The notes beneath the pieces are model-generated. The model saw nothing but the letters and a program-made list of their open reading frames with translations. It had not been told where the DNA came from and did not search any database. Both the position numbers and the translations under genes were made by a program. A stretch of 64,000 nucleotides of DNA from Iningainema tapete BLCC-T55. GTDB lineage: Bacteria; Cyanobacteriota; Cyanobacteriia; Cyanobacteriales; Nostocaceae. The stretch spans positions 62,001 to 126,000 of the forward strand of contig NZ_JACXAE010000027.1 of assembly GCF_014698965.1 (NCBI RefSeq), read 5' to 3'. Position 1 is the stretch's first letter, and every line of letters begins with the position of its first letter. Below, one piece after another: positions 1-9,357 of the stretch.

Positions 1-474
<474 letters not shown>

Positions 475-500
<26 letters not shown>

Positions 501-1263
501 AATCAGCTCCTACACTGATGATGCTATTTTGTGGGAAAGATGTCCAATTACCAGCAAATAAAGGTTCGGATGCAATAATTACGGATTGGGGAAAACTTGG
601 CTCATTCACGCTCCAGTAAAGAGAAGGAGCAGGTGATTTTGTGCTAAATCGAGAAGCTATTAGGCTCGTGCCATCACTAATCACCACATTGGCTGACATG
701 TAGGTTTGATGAGTTTCTGCTAATTCTGCCACCATTAACAATGTTGTGTGTAATGCCTGCTCTAAACTTTTACCAGGATTAGCTAACCATTGGTTCAACA
801 GTGAGGCAAAAATATGTTCTGAATCTGTAGTTCCTCTAATATACTGGTATAGCTCATCGCTTAACTTTGTCCGTTTTGTTCTGTATACTGTTTGATGAAA
901 GTTGTCTATGCGACCATTGTGAATGAATAACAGACGTTCATATTTGAAGGGTTGACAGTTACTAAAATCTAATGCTTGCCCCGGTGTAGCACTGCGAACG
1001 TAACCTAGTATACAACTTGATGCAACGTAACGGCTTAAACTTGGTAAATTAACGTCATTCCAAATCGGCAAGGTATTTCTGTAGGTAAATGGTTCGCTAT
1101 CTTTTTGCAAATCGTACCAACCAATGCCAAAGCCATCAGCATTGACTACTCCAGACAACATTTCCTTGGGTTGATAACTTTGGACAATCAGTGAGTGTTC
1201 TGGCTGATATAGTAAAGGTTCGAGAGATACTGGTGAACCCAGGTAGGCAAGTAAACGGCACAT
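475..1263 (-). CDS. egtC: Ergothioneine biosynthesis amidohydrolase EgtC
   Basis: Class II glutamine-amidotransferase fold protein, about 262 aa. In ergothioneine synthesis EgtC removes glutamate from the gamma-glutamyl sulfoxide made by EgtB. The frame is open for seven more codons upstream, but start 1263 is chosen because it gives Met-Cys-Arg-Leu-Leu, placing the catalytic cysteine at residue 2 as this Ntn-hydrolase family requires. The motif NADGFGIGWY follows near residue 45, and FIHNGRIDNF near 115 is the conserved GATase loop. It is read first and overlaps egtB, suggesting coupled translation. A generic class II amidotransferase is the alternative, but the egtB partner supports EgtC. 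Confidence 0.85.
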
Positions 1264-1373
1264 ATTAAAGGTGTTTGTTCCCAATAGCTATCAATCTTAA
1301 GCTTTTTTGCTGAGAAATTGCTGAATAATTCATAAATTTATCAGCAGCCGATAAAAATGCAAACACACCAATT

Positions 1374-1401
1374 GTAAAGACGCGAAATTTCGCGTCTCTA
1401 C
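1374..1401. repeat. Palindromic repeat, GTAGAGACG family
   Basis: A 28-bp near-perfect palindrome with GTA and TAC ends, arms GTAAAGACGCGAAA and TTTCGCGTCTCTAC, lying between egtC and the DUF423 gene. It is one of at least fifteen related elements in the window. Confidence 0.85.
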
Positions 1402-1416
1402 ACGGAATTTAGAACA

Positions 1417-1794
1417 TCACTTCAAACTCCAAGCAGCAACAGCTAAAGTACCCCAACCGGCAATAAATGCTGCACCCCCAAGTGGCGCAATTGCTCCCAA
1501 AGTCTTAACACCAGTTAAGCTCAGCGCATACAAGCTACCTGAGAACAAGGTAATACCAATGATAAACAACCATCCAGTCGCTACCAGGGTAGGTGGTGGA
1601 GATGGGTTACGACTGAGTAGTAGTGCCACAAGCAAAAGTGCTAAAGCGTGGTACATTTGGTATCTAGCACCAGTTTCAAAAATTTCCAAAGAGCGATCGC
1701 TGATTTTCTCCCTTAAGGCATGGGATGCAAAAGCTCCGCCCGCAACAGACAAACCGCCTAAGATGGCTGCTATACTCAAAAAAATTTGCGTCAT
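1417..1794 (-). CDS. DUF423 family small membrane protein
   Basis: A 125-aa hydrophobic protein with about four membrane segments. The N-terminal pattern AAILGGLSVAGGAFASHAL and the internal GARYQMYHALALL are the hallmarks of the DUF423 (YgdD-like) family. It is an inner-membrane protein of unknown function. The length is normal for the family. The next upstream gene ends only 27 bp away on the same strand, so the two may share a transcript. Confidence 0.85.
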   Translation of the reverse strand: MTQIFLSIAAILGGLSVAGGAFASHALREKISDRSLEIFETGARYQMYHALALLLVALLLSRNPSPPPTLVATGWLFIIGITLFSGSLYALSLTGVKTLGAIAPLGGAAFIAGWGTLAVAAWSLK

Positions 1795-1821
1795 AGAGTA
1801 CCATTCGCGCTCTACAAGACA

Positions 1822-2310
1822 TCAAACATCAAAATGGTAGGATACTGCCCCGTCTTCATTTACTTTAAAGTTAGCATTAAATTCTCTGGCTCTGTCATCA
1901 AGATAAAGTCTTGCAGTTTTTGCCGGTAGCTCGGAGTGCATGGCAAAGCTCAAAAGAGTGATCCTCCCATTATTCTCTTGAATCATCCGATAAAAAGTAG
2001 ATTGTAGGCGATCGCTCATTTCTTGATTCAGTGCCTTTTTCTCCTGCTGACTGCGACGGTATAATGACAATGTTAACCATCCGCCTAGTACTAAAGTTGG
2101 GACGCCAAAAATCAGACCTTGCTTAGCATTAAGATCGTATAATTCATAAGCATCATTATTGAACATATCTTGAGGCTTATCTATGCCATAGGACGGCATA
2201 GGCTGTTCCATTGAATTTTTATCAATCACCCCACACACTGATATCGTCATAAACATGAATCCGAGTGTCAGCAGCCAACCCGCAGCCAATTTTTCAGCAG
2301 TCTTCATCAT
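1822..2310 (-). CDS. Hypothetical two-segment membrane protein
   Basis: About 162 aa, not recognised. An N-terminal membrane segment (AAGWLLTLGFMFMTISVCGV) is followed by a short polar loop, a second membrane segment (GLIFGVPTLVLGGWLTLSLY) and a charged cytoplasmic tail of about 80 residues. The tail reads like a small winged-helix or regulatory domain (SFAMHSELPAKTARLYLDDRA), but that is only an impression. Two adjacent ATG codons at 2310 and 2307 are preferred over an upstream TTG at 2331. Confidence 0.6.
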   Translation of the reverse strand: MMKTAEKLAAGWLLTLGFMFMTISVCGVIDKNSMEQPMPSYGIDKPQDMFNNDAYELYDLNAKQGLIFGVPTLVLGGWLTLSLYRRSQQEKKALNQEMSDRLQSTFYRMIQENNGRITLLSFAMHSELPAKTARLYLDDRAREFNANFKVNEDGAVSYHFDV

Positions 2311-2348
2311 ACCACCGTTATATTTGATCAATGATAGCGATCCTAACC

Positions 2349-3047
2349 TTACTTACGTGTTGCTTCCAGTATTCTCGAAAAATAGAAGCGGGTTTTAGTC
2401 ATATTCTGGCGTTGTACACTAAAGCCGTTACTTTCCAGAATTTTCACCACATCAGCCTCACGGTGCAGGTAAGCGCGAGTCGTTTTACTTGCGCCTGGAA
2501 AAAAACTACCTATCTTCTTCAGCAAGCTCAGGGCAAAGGTTTTGGGCGCAAAACTAAGAATTATGCGCGACTGTGCCAAAGAGCCAAGGTGAGAAATCAT
2601 CTCCGCCGCTTTATCCTGGGGGTAGTGAATGAGGACATCCAGGCAAATAACGGTATGATAGCTACCACTTAAGTTTTCTAAATCCTGTACAGCAAAAGTA
2701 GGATTTTCTGCTCCCACAGTTTGCACTCTTTGTTTTGCCTCTTCTACCATTTTCTCAGAAATATCGCTGGCATAGACTTTTGCTCCAGCTTCCGCTAAGG
2801 GTATACTCAAACTACCCACACCACACCCAGCATCACAAATTGACAATCCAGCAAGATTGCTATCAGCTTTGAGCCAGCTTAGTACTGTATCCACCGTTTG
2901 TTGATGCCCATTACGGATATCTAGCTGAACTTTGTTAACTTCACCATCTCCGTAAATGCGTCTCCAACGGTCAAAGCCTGTAGAGTTGAAATAATCTTTA
3001 ACAATTGTTTTATCGTCAGCTACGTTCATAATACTAAATTTTGACAT
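2349..3047 (-). CDS. chlM: Magnesium-protoporphyrin IX methyltransferase
   Basis: SAM-dependent methyltransferase of about 232 aa that methylates the ring-C propionate of Mg-protoporphyrin IX, an early committed step of chlorophyll synthesis at the thylakoid membrane. The block DYFNSTGFDRWRRIYGDG near the N-terminus is characteristic of ChlM. The SAM-binding motif is CDAGCGVGSLSIPLA near residue 75, followed by the acidic VYASDIS. The frame is open to 3152, but that extension crosses an interspersed repeat and the nagA end, so an internal ATG at 3047 (or 3029, giving MNVADDK) is preferred. The enzyme is normally about 230 aa, matching this choice. Confidence 0.9.
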   Translation of the reverse strand: MSKFSIMNVADDKTIVKDYFNSTGFDRWRRIYGDGEVNKVQLDIRNGHQQTVDTVLSWLKADSNLAGLSICDAGCGVGSLSIPLAEAGAKVYASDISEKMVEEAKQRVQTVGAENPTFAVQDLENLSGSYHTVICLDVLIHYPQDKAAEMISHLGSLAQSRIILSFAPKTFALSLLKKIGSFFPGASKTTRAYLHREADVVKILESNGFSVQRQNMTKTRFYFSRILEATRK

Positions 3048-3077
3048 TTCCCAATCGTTAACATTACCATGTGTAGG

Positions 3078-3111
3078 AACCGCGAAGACGCCAAGCACGC
3101 CAAGAGAAGAG
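3078..3111. repeat. Interspersed repeat with tandem 9-mers
   Basis: A purine-rich stretch containing GACGCCAAG and CACGCCAAG in tandem, between chlM and nagA. Similar low-complexity repeats occur between genes in many cyanobacteria. It creates a false upstream extension of the chlM frame. A related CACAGAGG-type stretch forms the last codons of secF. Confidence 0.6.
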
Positions 3112-3133
3112 TAAGGGGATGCGGGGATGTGGG

Positions 3134-4330
3134 TTAATAAATTCTTTGCCACGTTAGTTGTTTGGTGGTGTTATCATAGTGCCAACGTAGTAGGTGGGCG
3201 GGTTGATGAGGTATAATTCCCGGTAAACCGATCACACTTCTAGGTGCAACAGTAGCTAGTGCGATCGCAACCTCTACCTCACATATTCCCCACTTGACTA
3301 AATTTTGCACTCCTACCAATAATGGTATTGTTGTTCCCGCTAAAGTTCCATCCGGTAATGTTGCTGTACCGTTGTTCACTTCAATCACTCGACTATCCCA
3401 AGGATAAACTCCATCGCCTAACCCTAGAGGTGATAGCGCATCACTAACCAGGAAAAGCCCTTGTTCGTAACCACTTGCGCGGAGCAGCAAATCTAACATG
3501 ATTGGTGAAACGTGTTGTCCATCAGCGATGAAACCACACATAACATGAGGATGGGTAATTGCTGCGCCTAATAATCCTGGTTCACGGTGGTGTAATGAAG
3601 GCATGGCATTGAAGGCATGTGTTACCATCGTTGCACCCAAGGAAAAGGCACGTTGCGCTTGGGCGGCTGTGGCTTGCGAATGTCCTAAACTAATAGTAAT
3701 GCCTAAAGACTGCAAGTAAGGAATCACTTCATCAGTTGGATCTAACTCTGGCGCTAAAGTAATGACTTTGACTACCGTTGCATAATCACCCAATACTCGC
3801 TTTACTTCATCAATAGTTAGTGGTAGCAGATACTCTGCTGGGTGTGCGCCTCGTTTTTGGTAATTTAAAAATGGTCCTTCTAGATGTACTCCCAAAATTG
3901 ATGAGCGGGAGTCTCCTGTCTTCTGGAGAGAGGCGATATATCGCCTCTCTACAACTCTTGTCTCCTGTTTGCCCATATAATCAGCTATGACTGCAAGCGA
4001 TCGCTGAATATTTTCTACTGATGTTGTCACTAAGGTTGGTAAAAAAGCATCTACTCCCGCATTCCACAAAAACTGACAAATTTGCTCCAACTTGTGAGAA
4101 TTATTCTCGTCTAATTCGGGAAAGGGTAATCCCAATGCGCCATTAATTTGTAAATCCACACCACCTAAAGAAATCCAATCGCCTGCAACATCTAATACTT
4201 GTAAGTCTGGTGGCTCAACTCGTTGAAAAACTGTACCCATTGGTAAGATTTGTGATATGTTGCTCTGACTATCGATGAAGAGCATCTGTAAATCTTTGTA
4301 ACCGGGTACGCGAGCATTGATAATATTCAT
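3134..4330 (-). CDS. nagA: N-acetylglucosamine-6-phosphate deacetylase
   Basis: A 398-aa amidohydrolase that deacetylates GlcNAc-6-phosphate, feeding amino sugars into recycling or peptidoglycan precursors. Family motifs are HLEGPFLN near residue 150, SLGHSQATAAQAQ with ATMVTHAFNAM near 215-245 (metal and substrate histidines), and the catalytic aspartate in LVSDALSPLG near 295. It is divergent from purE with a 30-bp AT-rich gap made of ATAATTC-type heptamers. Oddly, residues 126-136 (VVERRYIASLQ) are encoded by a perfect 24-bp palindrome of the window's repeat family, placed in frame just before the HLEGPF motif. The insertion lies in a poorly conserved stretch, so activity is probably kept. 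Confidence 0.92.
   Translation of the reverse strand: MNIINARVPGYKDLQMLFIDSQSNISQILPMGTVFQRVEPPDLQVLDVAGDWISLGGVDLQINGALGLPFPELDENNSHKLEQICQFLWNAGVDAFLPTLVTTSVENIQRSLAVIADYMGKQETRVVERRYIASLQKTGDSRSSILGVHLEGPFLNYQKRGAHPAEYLLPLTIDEVKRVLGDYATVVKVITLAPELDPTDEVIPYLQSLGITISLGHSQATAAQAQRAFSLGATMVTHAFNAMPSLHHREPGLLGAAITHPHVMCGFIADGQHVSPIMLDLLLRASGYEQGLFLVSDALSPLGLGDGVYPWDSRVIEVNNGTATLPDGTLAGTTIPLLVGVQNLVKWGICEVEVAIALATVAPRSVIGLPGIIPHQPAHLLRWHYDNTTKQLTWQRIY
3925..3952. repeat. Palindromic element inside nagA
   Basis: A perfect 24-bp palindrome spans 3927-3950 (AGAGAGGCGATA and its complement), with an outer TAC end matching the GTAGAGACG repeat family. It is in frame within nagA and encodes the residues between TR and KTGD. 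Confidence 0.85.
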
Positions 4331-4360
4331 AATTCATAATTTATAATTCATAATTTTCTT

Positions 4361-4888
4361 ATGGCTCAACCTCTTGTTGGTATTATTATGGGCAGCGATT
4401 CCGATTTACCTACTATGCAAGGTGCGATCGCTATTTGTGAAGAATTTGGTGTTGCTTTTGAGGTAGCGATTGTGAGCGCTCATCGTACTCCACAACGGAT
4501 GGTAGATTATGCCCAGTCGGCTCTTGAGCGTGGGCTTAAAGTGATTATCGCTGGTGCAGGTGGTGCTGCTCATCTACCGGGAATGGTAGCATCTTTGACT
4601 ATTTTACCTGTGATTGGTGTTCCCGTAGCCAGCCGTCATTTACAAGGAATTGACTCTTTGTATTCAATAGTACAAATGCCAGCAGGGATACCAGTGGCAA
4701 CTGTCGCTATAGGTAATGCGAAAAATGCTGGATTATTAGCGGTACAAATTCTTGCTACCCAGCAACCAGAATTACAACAAAAAGTGCAACAGTATAGACA
4801 AACTCTAACTGAATCGGTAATGGCAAAGCAAACAAAACTAGAGCAAATAGGCTATGAGCAATATTTAAAACATCTGCAAGCCGAATAA
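4361..4888 (+). CDS. purE: N5-carboxyaminoimidazole ribonucleotide mutase
   Basis: A 175-aa class I PurE that converts N5-CAIR to CAIR in purine synthesis. Signature motifs are [13 protein letters not shown] at residues 7-19, the catalytic [10 protein letters not shown] near 40, and [12 protein letters not shown] near 66. It is divergent from nagA. The length is standard for the family and no anomaly is visible. Confidence 0.95.
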   Translation: MAQPLVGIIMGSDSDLPTMQGAIAICEEFGVAFEVAIVSAHRTPQRMVDYAQSALERGLKVIIAGAGGAAHLPGMVASLTILPVIGVPVASRHLQGIDSLYSIVQMPAGIPVATVAIGNAKNAGLLAVQILATQQPELQQKVQQYRQTLTESVMAKQTKLEQIGYEQYLKHLQAE

Positions 4889-4899
4889 AGTGTAAAACT

Positions 4900-4913
4900 G
4901 TAGTTTAAGTTAC
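4900..4913. promoter_or_regulatory. Putative NtcA box upstream of amt genes
   Basis: The 14-mer GTAGTTTAAGTTAC fits the NtcA consensus GTAN8TAC exactly. NtcA is the cyanobacterial nitrogen regulator and amt genes are known targets. The nearest TAN3T sequence downstream that could act as a -10 box is TATTTT at 4940, 26 nt away instead of the usual 22-23, so activation geometry is not ideal. The remaining 290 bp up to the amt start are AT-rich and show no other feature. Confidence 0.55.
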
Positions 4914-5201
4914 AGAAATTAGAGTGAGCATTTTGTCAATATTTTTTGATACTTCACTAGTTAATTTTTGGGAAAATAAATTAACAACACCTTAATATTT
5001 ATGGATAAAAAGCTGAATCGTTAAAGAGTCAATAAAGTAAACTTGACTTGCGCAAAAACTGCATAAATAATAAAATATTAAGAAAATATTAAAATGGTCT
5101 AAGAAAACACTAATATCTGGAAAGCTATAACAATTCTAATTGATTGGTAAATATTGAGTGAAAACTGCTAGCTGTCCATTTACGTAATTTTAGGGTTAAG
5201 G

Positions 5202-6812
5202 ATGATAGAAAGGATGAAAAAAATTAGGCAGAAAAAGAATAGTAGAAGGCGAGTACCAAAATTATTAGCAACAACACAAAAGAACTCAATTTATCAGCTT
5301 CTAGGAGTAGGAATTAAACGGTTATCGCCAAGTTGGCAAGCGTGCATACCTTTAGCTTGTTTAATTGTATTAGCGTGGGGTTATGCAGCAGTTGCCCAAA
5401 CTCCAGCTTCATCAGGACCAACAACAGCAGATCTAAAGGTGGCACTTGATACACTGTGGGTAGCGATCGCCGCCTTTTTGGTATTCTTCATGAATGCTGG
5501 TTTTTGTATGTTAGAAACCGGCTTGTGTCGGCAAAAAAATGCCGTTAACGTCCTAGCGAAAAACTTGATTGTGTTTGCGCTAGCTACCATTGCCTTTTGG
5601 GCAATTGGATTTGGCTTAATGTTTGGCGATGGTAATGACTTTATTGGATTAAGTGGATTTTTCCTTCAAGGAGCAGATAACAGCCCCGCCACTGGAGATG
5701 CTTACAAAGGTGTATTCGGATCGCTCAATTGGGCTGGAGTTCCCCTTGCTGCTAAGTTTCTTTTCCAATTGGTGTTTGCCGGAACAGCCGCTACGATTGT
5801 ATCTGGAGCAGTAGCAGAACGAATTAAATTTGTTGACTTTTTAATCTTCAGCGTCTTGCTTGTAGGTATTGCCTACGCCATTACCGGACACTGGATTTGG
5901 GGTGGTGGTTGGTTAGCAGACAGAGGTTTTTGGGATTTTGCTGGTTCTACGGTAGTTCACTCAGTTGGTGGCTGGGCGGCGTTGATGGGTGCAGCATTAT
6001 TAGGACCACGTATTGGAAAATATCAAGATGGGCAAGTCTTTGCCATTCCCGGTCACAATATGAGTATTGCCACCTTAGGCTGTTTAATTTTGTGGCTGGG
6101 CTGGTTTGGTTTCAACCCTGGTTCAGTAATGGCTGCCGATCCTAGTGCGATTACTCACATTGCTTTGACAACTAACTTGGCTGGTGCTGTCGGTGGAATT
6201 GCGGCGATGATTACAGCTTGGGTGTACTTAGGCAAACCAGATTTGTCGATGATTATCAACGGCATTTTAGCTGGTTTAGTTGGGGTTACAGCAGCTTGTG
6301 CTTACATCAATCTATTTAGTGCTTTCATTATTGGATTGGTTGCGGGAGTTTTGGTAGTTTTCGCTGTCACCTTCTTTGACAAAATCAGAATTGACGATCC
6401 AGTGGGAGCTATATCAGTTCACTTAGTCTGTGGCATTTGGGGTACTCTAGCAGTAGGTCTTTTTGCAGTAGGACCTGGTGGATATCCTTGGATGGTTGAT
6501 TTAGCAGGTAAGCCAGTAGGACCACATGGATTATTTTTTGGTGGTGGTTTAGGTTCTTTCATCACTCAACTGATTGGCGTCCTCTCAGTTGGTGGTATAA
6601 CTGTTCTTCTCAGTACAATCTTCTGGCAAGTACTTAAGGCTACCTTGGGCATTAGAGTTTCTGCACAAGAAGAACTCGAAGGCTTAGATATCGGCGAACA
6701 CGGCATGGAAGCTTACAGTGGATTTGTCACAGAAACTGATGCCACCGGATTTTCTGAAGTAACTAGCGCTAGAGGAATTTCACATCAAGGCGATTTGCCT
6801 AGTACTCCGTAA
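5202..6812 (+). CDS. amt: Ammonium transporter, AMT1-like with N-terminal extension
   Basis: A 536-aa Amt/Rh-family ammonium channel of the inner membrane. A basic leader of about 45 residues precedes a signal-like hydrophobic stretch ending in AVAQ near residue 65. The core then starts with [26 protein letters not shown], typical of the plant-AMT1-like subgroup. The two pore histidines are in [10 protein letters not shown] near residue 252 and [12 protein letters not shown] near 405. The cytoplasmic tail carries the conserved [15 protein letters not shown] motif where PII (GlnB/GlnK) contacts Amt. A second Amt gene follows on the same strand and a perfect NtcA-type box lies upstream. Confidence 0.93.
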   Translation: MIERMKKIRQKKNSRRRVPKLLATTQKNSIYQLLGVGIKRLSPSWQACIPLACLIVLAWGYAAVAQTPASSGPTTADLKVALDTLWVAIAAFLVFFMNAGFCMLETGLCRQKNAVNVLAKNLIVFALATIAFWAIGFGLMFGDGNDFIGLSGFFLQGADNSPATGDAYKGVFGSLNWAGVPLAAKFLFQLVFAGTAATIVSGAVAERIKFVDFLIFSVLLVGIAYAITGHWIWGGGWLADRGFWDFAGSTVVHSVGGWAALMGAALLGPRIGKYQDGQVFAIPGHNMSIATLGCLILWLGWFGFNPGSVMAADPSAITHIALTTNLAGAVGGIAAMITAWVYLGKPDLSMIINGILAGLVGVTAACAYINLFSAFIIGLVAGVLVVFAVTFFDKIRIDDPVGAISVHLVCGIWGTLAVGLFAVGPGGYPWMVDLAGKPVGPHGLFFGGGLGSFITQLIGVLSVGGITVLLSTIFWQVLKATLGIRVSAQEELEGLDIGEHGMEAYSGFVTETDATGFSEVTSARGISHQGDLPSTP

Positions 6813-6817
6813 TTATT

Positions 6818-6844
6818 GTAGAGACGTGCCATGGCGCGTCTCTC
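6818..6844. repeat. Palindromic repeat, GTAGAGACG family
   Basis: The arms GAGACGTGCC and GGCGCGTCTC are separated by AT, lying 5 bp after the first amt stop codon and within the 103-bp gap between the two amt genes. In RNA it would form a hairpin between the two cistrons. Confidence 0.8.
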
Positions 6845-6915
6845 GTCTAAAGTATCAAAAGTTGCTCAAATCTATTCACTAAACACAAAATTGTTGGTGC
6901 GCAAGGAAAAAAGAA

Positions 6916-8367
6916 GTGCTGAAGAAAGTTGTGACGATTGGGGCAGCAGCCCTACTGCTTCTGGCTGTACCACTCGTAGGTAGTGCCGTGGCTGCACCAG
7001 TTGATGTCAACGCTGCAGTAACAAATGCTCAAACAGCAGCAGATACAGGGTTTATGCTGCTGGCATCAGCGCTGGTTTTGCTGATGACACCAGGGCTAGC
7101 GTTTTTCTACGGAGGATTTGTGCGCTCGCGCAACATCCTCAATACCCTAATGATGAGCTTCGTGCTAATGGCAATTGTGGGTGTTACCTGGATTCTCTGG
7201 GGATATAGCCTTGCCTTTGCACCAAATCTTTCGGCTTTAGGTAAGGTAATTGGGAGTTTGGATTGGGCTTTGATTGACCCTTCCAAGGTAAAGTTGGACA
7301 CATCAGCTTATCTACCCCATTTCCCCTATGAGGATGTACTCAAGCGAAACGATGCTAACTATAGCGATATAGTTTCCTATGCCCCAACCATTCCGCACCA
7401 GGCATTCATGATTTACCAAGCCATGTTTGCCATTATCACCCCAGCTTTAATTTCCGGAGCGATCGCAGAGCGGATGAGTTTTACAGCATACACTTTATTT
7501 GTACTGCTGTGGTCAACTTTTATTTACTCACCTCTAGCTCATATGGTATGGGCTAAAGGCGGATTTTTGGGCTTGTACGGTGGTATAGGAGCACTTGACT
7601 TTGCTGGTGGTACAGTGGTACATATTAGCTCTGGGATTTCTGCTTTGGTAGCAGCGATCGTCTTAAAACCAAGAAAGACTTACCCAGATCGTCTCAGCCC
7701 TCCACACAACGTTCCCTTCATCTTACTTGGTGCAGGCTTGTTGTGGTTTGGCTGGTTCGGCTTCAACGCTGGTAGTGCTTTAGCTTCTGGTGGGCTAGCA
7801 ACAGCCGCCTTTGTAAATACAAATACTGGCGCAGCAGCAGGGGCTTTGATGTGGCTAATCCTCGAAAAAGTACTGCGCGGTAAACCAACAGCAGTTGGTG
7901 CAGCCACAGGAGCAGTTGCCGGATTAGTGGGTATTACCCCAGCAGCGGGATTTGTCACGCCTGTAGCTGCCATCTTAATTGGTGCGATTACCGCTGTTGT
8001 ATGCTTCTACGCCGTCAGCTTCAAACACAAAATACAAATTGATGATGCCTTAGATACATTTCCCGTACATGGTGTAGGTGGTACAATAGGCGCTATTCTC
8101 ACAGGTATATTTGCTACCAAAGCAGTCAATGCCGCAGGTGCAGATGGGTTATTGTATGGTAACGCTAGTCAATTAGTTACCCAAATTATCGCGATCGTTG
8201 TAGCCTACATTTTCGCCGGAGTTGGTACCTTTATAATTCTCAAAATTCTTGACGCCACCGTTGGTTTACGACTCAAGGAAGAAGCAGAATTACAAGGTAT
8301 GGATATTAACGAACACGGAGAAGAAGGATACAACGAAGAATTTGGAGAGCGCATTTCCATCAAGTAG
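6916..8367 (+). CDS. amt: Ammonium transporter, AmtB-like
   Basis: A 483-aa Amt channel starting at a GTG with AAGGA 9 nt upstream. A cleavable signal peptide (LLLLAVPLVGSAVAA) is followed by ADTGFMLLASALVLLMTPGLAFFYGGFVRSR in the first two membrane helices, as in AmtB-type proteins. The pore histidines are in GGTVVHISSG near residue 237 and TFPVHGVGGT near 382. The tail has GMDINEHGEEGYNEEF, the PII-interaction region. It differs clearly from its upstream neighbour, so the pair is two Amt subtypes and not a recent duplication. The stop TAG is supplied by a GTAGAGACG repeat that begins at the last codon. Confidence 0.94.
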   Translation: MLKKVVTIGAAALLLLAVPLVGSAVAAPVDVNAAVTNAQTAADTGFMLLASALVLLMTPGLAFFYGGFVRSRNILNTLMMSFVLMAIVGVTWILWGYSLAFAPNLSALGKVIGSLDWALIDPSKVKLDTSAYLPHFPYEDVLKRNDANYSDIVSYAPTIPHQAFMIYQAMFAIITPALISGAIAERMSFTAYTLFVLLWSTFIYSPLAHMVWAKGGFLGLYGGIGALDFAGGTVVHISSGISALVAAIVLKPRKTYPDRLSPPHNVPFILLGAGLLWFGWFGFNAGSALASGGLATAAFVNTNTGAAAGALMWLILEKVLRGKPTAVGAATGAVAGLVGITPAAGFVTPVAAILIGAITAVVCFYAVSFKHKIQIDDALDTFPVHGVGGTIGAILTGIFATKAVNAAGADGLLYGNASQLVTQIIAIVVAYIFAGVGTFIILKILDATVGLRLKEEAELQGMDINEHGEEGYNEEFGERISIK

Positions 8368-8392
8368 AGACGCCCCGGTTGGGCGTCTCCAC
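8364..8392. repeat. Palindromic repeat abutting amt stop codon
   Basis: The arms GTAGAGACGCCCC and GGGCGTCTCCAC are separated by GGTT. The TAG in its first bases (8365-8367) is the stop codon of the second amt gene. A further half element (GGTGCGTCTGTAC) follows at about 8398-8410. Confidence 0.85.
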
Positions 8393-8475
8393 CCACCGGT
8401 GCGTCTGTACAATTGCCATTTTTGAGCGCTGACGTTTTAAAATCTAATCTGTGAAATTAAATTAACCTTGTCAGC

Positions 8476-9288
8476 GTGTCTACTCCTGCAAAAACCATTC
8501 CTACTTGGATATTTTTCTCCCTAATCACCAATTGCATACTAATATTAGCGGTCATCCTGTTATGGCGAAAGCAAGAGATGACCGCTTTTTTAGGTACAAT
8601 GTCTCCTAGCCAACAAACAGTAACACCCCAGTTAGGTCAGCGTCACAAACTTAGCTATCGGCAGTGGGTAGAAATCCTGAAAGTTGAAGCCAAAGTTGCC
8701 ACTGTTAAACGTCCACAACATTTAACTATACTGGCAGGCGATTCTCTGAGTCTATGGTTTCCTATAGAGTTATTACCTGAAGGCAGAAGTTGGTTAAATC
8801 AGGGAATATCTGGAGAAACCAGTGCGGGACTATTAAAAAGATTAAACTTATTTGAGCGTACCAATCCAGAAACAATTTTTGTGATGATTGGCATTAATGA
8901 CCTCACTAGAGGGGTAAGCGATGAGATACTTTTAGACAATCAGCGGCAAATTATGCGTTCTTTATGCAGGATGCATCCAAACACTCAAATTGTCATCCAG
9001 TCGATTTTGCCTCATGCAGGAAACAAAGCAACTTGGGAAGGAAAAGAGAAACTATTGGCTGTGCCAAATAGTCGTATTCGCCGTTTGAATCAGCAATTAC
9101 AACAAATAGCCGCACTTGAAGGCGTCAAATATTTAAACTTGCATCCCCTGTTTACTAATCGAGAAGGTGAAATCCGCCCTGAGCTTAGCACCGATGGTTT
9201 ACACTTGAGTTCTCAAGGTTATCTAGTTTGGAGTTCGGCTTTGCAGTTGTATAGTCAAATGGAACTAGAAAATAGAAACGCGAAATAA
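8476..9288 (+). CDS. SGNH/GDSL-type hydrolase, membrane anchored
   Basis: A 270-aa protein starting at GTG. One N-terminal membrane segment (residues 10-27) is followed by a GDSL-like esterase domain. Block I is LAGDSLSLWFP near residue 87 with the catalytic serine, block III is VMIGINDLTRG near 137, and block V is STDGLHLSSQGY near 240 with the Asp-x-x-His pair. The domain probably lies on the periplasmic side and removes ester groups from lipids, sugars or cell-wall material; the substrate is unknown. Its last codons and stop derive from a half copy of the repeat that follows (AGAAACGCGAAATAA). Confidence 0.85.
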   Translation: MSTPAKTIPTWIFFSLITNCILILAVILLWRKQEMTAFLGTMSPSQQTVTPQLGQRHKLSYRQWVEILKVEAKVATVKRPQHLTILAGDSLSLWFPIELLPEGRSWLNQGISGETSAGLLKRLNLFERTNPETIFVMIGINDLTRGVSDEILLDNQRQIMRSLCRMHPNTQIVIQSILPHAGNKATWEGKEKLLAVPNSRIRRLNQQLQQIAALEGVKYLNLHPLFTNREGEIRPELSTDGLHLSSQGYLVWSSALQLYSQMELENRNAK

Positions 9289-9290
9289 TC

Positions 9291-9317
9291 TAGAAACGCG
9301 AAATTTCGCGTCTCTAC
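9291..9317. repeat. Palindromic repeat, GTAGAGACG family
   Basis: The palindrome has arms AGAAACGCGAAA and TTTCGCGTCTCT, with the TAC end. A directly repeated half copy just upstream (9273-9287) forms the end of the SGNH hydrolase gene. Confidence 0.8.
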
Positions 9318-9357
9318 GGGAGAAAATGAAAAATGGGAATTTTTGCAGGAAAAACTC

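Noticed and set aside
3048-3152. N-terminal extension of the chlM frame
   Set aside because: It crosses an interspersed repeat and the nagA end, and ChlM proteins are normally about 230 aa.
4889-5201. Glutamine or other riboswitch in the amt leader
   Set aside because: No conserved riboswitch core could be recognised.
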